Notes under the pieces: model-generated
Databases searched by the model: none
Told to the model about the DNA's origin: nothing
Seen by the model: only the letters and a program-made list of their open reading frames with translations
Shown: positions 24,209 through 25,630 of the stretch, one piece after another
Layout of the letters: every line of letters begins with the position of its first letter
How positions within the stretch are numbered: the stretch's first letter is position 1
Source of the DNA: DASZHC01 sp035938215
GTDB lineage: Bacteria > Verrucomicrobiota > Verrucomicrobiia > Chthoniobacterales > JAFAMB01
Reading direction: 5' to 3'
Assembly (NCBI GenBank): GCA_035938215.1
Contig: DASZHC010000030.1
Coordinates: forward strand, 1-25,630
Length of the DNA stretch: 25,630 bases
Made by a program: the position numbers and the translations under genes

Positions 24209-25384
24209 TCAAGCGCCACGCTGCTCTGTTCTTTCGCTCTGTCTCCGGATCACCTCCAAATAGGCGGATTCCAGAGCCTCAATTTGCCGAGCCTGTGCAA
24301 ACTCCTCCGTCACCGTTCGTGAGGCAGCTTTTCCTGTCTCCAGCCAGTGCGCCGGATTCTCAACCAGCGAAATCAATGCATTCGCCAATCGCAGATGATC
24401 CCGTTCCGGGACAAGCAAACCACTTATCCCGTCCGTCACCGCTTCGGGAATTCCGCCATGCATCGTTGCTATGACCGGCAATCCGGTAGCCATCGCTTCA
24501 AGCATGGAATTTGGAACTCCTTCCTGGTTGGAGTCGGTCGCTACCTCGCTGGGATGAAGGAACAAATGCGACCTTTCAAACAGCACGCGCAACTCATTCT
24601 GATTGAGAAACCCAACGAAACGAACCGTTTTCTCAATACGCAACTCACGGACGAGTTGCTGCAATTCCTTTAGTAAAGGTCCCTCCCCGGCGATTTCAAA
24701 GAGCGCATTCGGAAATTTCTGCGCGAATAGGGCAAACGCGCGCAACGCTGTGGGCAATCCCTTTTTAGGCACAAGCCGACAGGCTTGAACAACGTTCCAG
24801 GCACCTTTGACAGGCACCCTTCTTGGGAGGTACGGAAAATCTGACAAAGGAATACCGGTCCGGTTCAAACGTATTTTTACAGGGTCGCATCCCAGCTCGA
24901 TGAGACGTTCGGCGATGGAACGGCTCCGTACCAGGATGATAGGAACAAGGCGCAAAAGCCGTCTCAGTCGCGTTTCATAGCCGCGCTCGGATTCTCGGCG
25001 TTGAACATCCATTCCATGAAACGAGACGATACACGGTCGATCCCATCGCTCGATCAGGGGAAGCAAATGCACACCGGTGTTGCCAAAATAAATATGCATC
25101 AGGTCTGGATCGCGCCGGAGCAGCACTTCGCGCAATGACTCAAATTCGCCCCGGTACATCAATGCGGGCGCACGTGAAATATATTTTAAGAATGCTCTTC
25201 GTGGCAGGCTGATCCTGGGTTTTTCCAATACTTCAATATCCGGAAACGGGTACTCGATTGCATTCTCGCGAAATTTAGTAATTACGAAGGCGTTTACGGT
25301 ACGCAGCGCGGTGAGCTGCCTGAAGATGTGCCGCATCTCAGGCTTCAGGAAATAGGTGCAGTAGCTGGCTACAAGAGGTTTCAC
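24209..25384 (-). CDS. Glycosyltransferase family 4 (GT-B)
   Basis: Transfers a sugar from a nucleotide-sugar donor to an unknown acceptor, probably for cell-surface polysaccharide or glycolipid. 391 residues: N-terminal acceptor domain (MKPLVASYCTYFLKPEMRHI, then DLMHIYFGNTGVHLLP and CIVSFHGMDV), and C-terminal donor domain with VQACRLVPKKGLPTALRAFA, IAGEGPLLKELQQL, RFVGFLNQNEL and the EX7E motif EGVPNSMLE followed by AMATGLPVIA. The start is GTG 25384, which gives the usual N-terminus; it lies directly against repeat copy C. No other polysaccharide genes are adjacent, so the product cannot be named. Confidence 0.9.
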   Translation of the reverse strand: MKPLVASYCTYFLKPEMRHIFRQLTALRTVNAFVITKFRENAIEYPFPDIEVLEKPRISLPRRAFLKYISRAPALMYRGEFESLREVLLRRDPDLMHIYFGNTGVHLLPLIERWDRPCIVSFHGMDVQRRESERGYETRLRRLLRLVPIILVRSRSIAERLIELGCDPVKIRLNRTGIPLSDFPYLPRRVPVKGAWNVVQACRLVPKKGLPTALRAFALFAQKFPNALFEIAGEGPLLKELQQLVRELRIEKTVRFVGFLNQNELRVLFERSHLFLHPSEVATDSNQEGVPNSMLEAMATGLPVIATMHGGIPEAVTDGISGLLVPERDHLRLANALISLVENPAHWLETGKAASRTVTEEFAQARQIEALESAYLEVIRRQSERTEQRGA

Positions 25385-25385
25385 T

Positions 25386-25438
25386 GCGCGGATACGGAAA
25401 AAACTTGACTGGTCTGCAACCGATTTTGCTTTTCAAGG
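25386..25438 (-). repeat. Dispersed repeat, copy C
   Basis: On the minus strand it reads CCTTGAAAAGCAAAATCGG, then an inner GCAA/TTGC stem, TCAAG (25408-25404) pairing with CTTGA, a T6 run (25403-25398), and TATCCGCG. The stop codon TGA of the Obg gene (25435-25433) lies inside it, and the GTG start of the glycosyltransferase abuts its far end. It may terminate obg transcription. Confidence 0.68.
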
Positions 25439-25630
25439 ATTCACTAGAAACTGGCGCAGAGCATTTCTGAACTCATGGATACCCCGTCCCTCGGCTGCAG
25501 CCATAGGAACGATGACCTTGTCGGCAAATCTGCTCTGGAGCATTCCCAAATTTTCTTCCGCGCCATGAAGATCGATTTTATTTGCGGCGATAATCCAACC
25601 TCTTTCCGAAAGGGTTGGGTCGTAGAGGTC
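25433..25630 (-). CDS. obg: GTPase Obg/CgtA, C-terminal fragment
   Basis: 66 codons to the TGA at 25435-25433; the rest is beyond the right edge. The fragment DLYDPTLSERGWIIAANKID contains the G4 motif NKID and the Obg-specific LYDPxLxxRxW context; VIVPMAAAEGRGIHEFRNAL occupies the G5 position and last helix of the G domain. Obg is a ribosome-associated GTPase linked to 50S maturation and stress. It ends at FLVNP soon after the G domain, so no C-terminal OCT-type extension is present. The NKID-to-end segment could belong to another Obg/HflX-like GTPase, but the LYDP block makes Obg most likely. Confidence 0.8.
   Translation of the reverse strand, partial: DLYDPTLSERGWIIAANKIDLHGAEENLGMLQSRFADKVIVPMAAAEGRGIHEFRNALRQFLVNP

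Overview
The window is a stretch of ordinary bacterial chromosome, densely coded, with housekeeping genes in short operons on both strands. It most likely comes from the PVC group, probably a soil-type Verrucomicrobium. The main reason is the very long GreA-type protein (about 618 residues with a Gre module only at the C-terminus), a form I know from Chlamydiae and relatives. Exported proteins of verrucomicrobial flavour and short dispersed repeats between genes fit the same picture. The phylum call is an inference; no rRNA gene is present to settle it.

Layout. 1-447 (-) is the N-terminal third of GTP-dependent PEP carboxykinase, divergent from a TRAM-domain 23S rRNA uracil methyltransferase (to 1605, +). 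A UbiD-family decarboxylase (1634-3109, -) is divergent from a molybdenum-cofactor operon moaA-moaC-mogA (3253-5195, +). A repeat-rich gap (5196-5642) leads into a cell-shape operon mreB-mreC-mreD-mrdA(PBP2)-rng (5643-11920, +). On the minus strand follow an ABC-2 exporter pair (12021-14173), a beta-barrel-like outer-membrane protein whose C-terminus looks frameshifted (14257-14970) and an exported protein of unknown function (15100-16116). The plus strand resumes with the long greA, enolase and an FtsB/DivIC-like divisome protein (16360-19921), closed by a strong terminator. A four-gene block sdhC-sdhA-sdhB-TPR protein (20186-24159, +) encodes a succinate dehydrogenase resembling mycobacterial Sdh1 (type F complex II). 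The window ends with a GT4 glycosyltransferase and the C-terminus of the Obg GTPase, both minus strand.

How genes work together. moaA and moaC make cyclic pyranopterin monophosphate from GTP and mogA adenylates molybdopterin, so the operon covers early and late cofactor steps; moaD/moaE/moeA are not here. MreB, MreC, MreD and PBP2 form the core of the elongasome; rng beside mreBCD recalls the E. coli arrangement. The sdh genes overlap or nearly touch and must be co-expressed.

The less ordinary material is mostly between genes. A ~50-bp repeat with a hairpin and T-run occurs three times (15047-15096, 16224-16276, 25386-25438), twice supplying the stop codon of the gene before it. A ~230-bp element with imperfect terminal inverted repeats lies at 5201-5430. 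A nested multi-hairpin segment lies at 19995-20133. I found no tRNA, rRNA, CRISPR array, transposase or phage gene.
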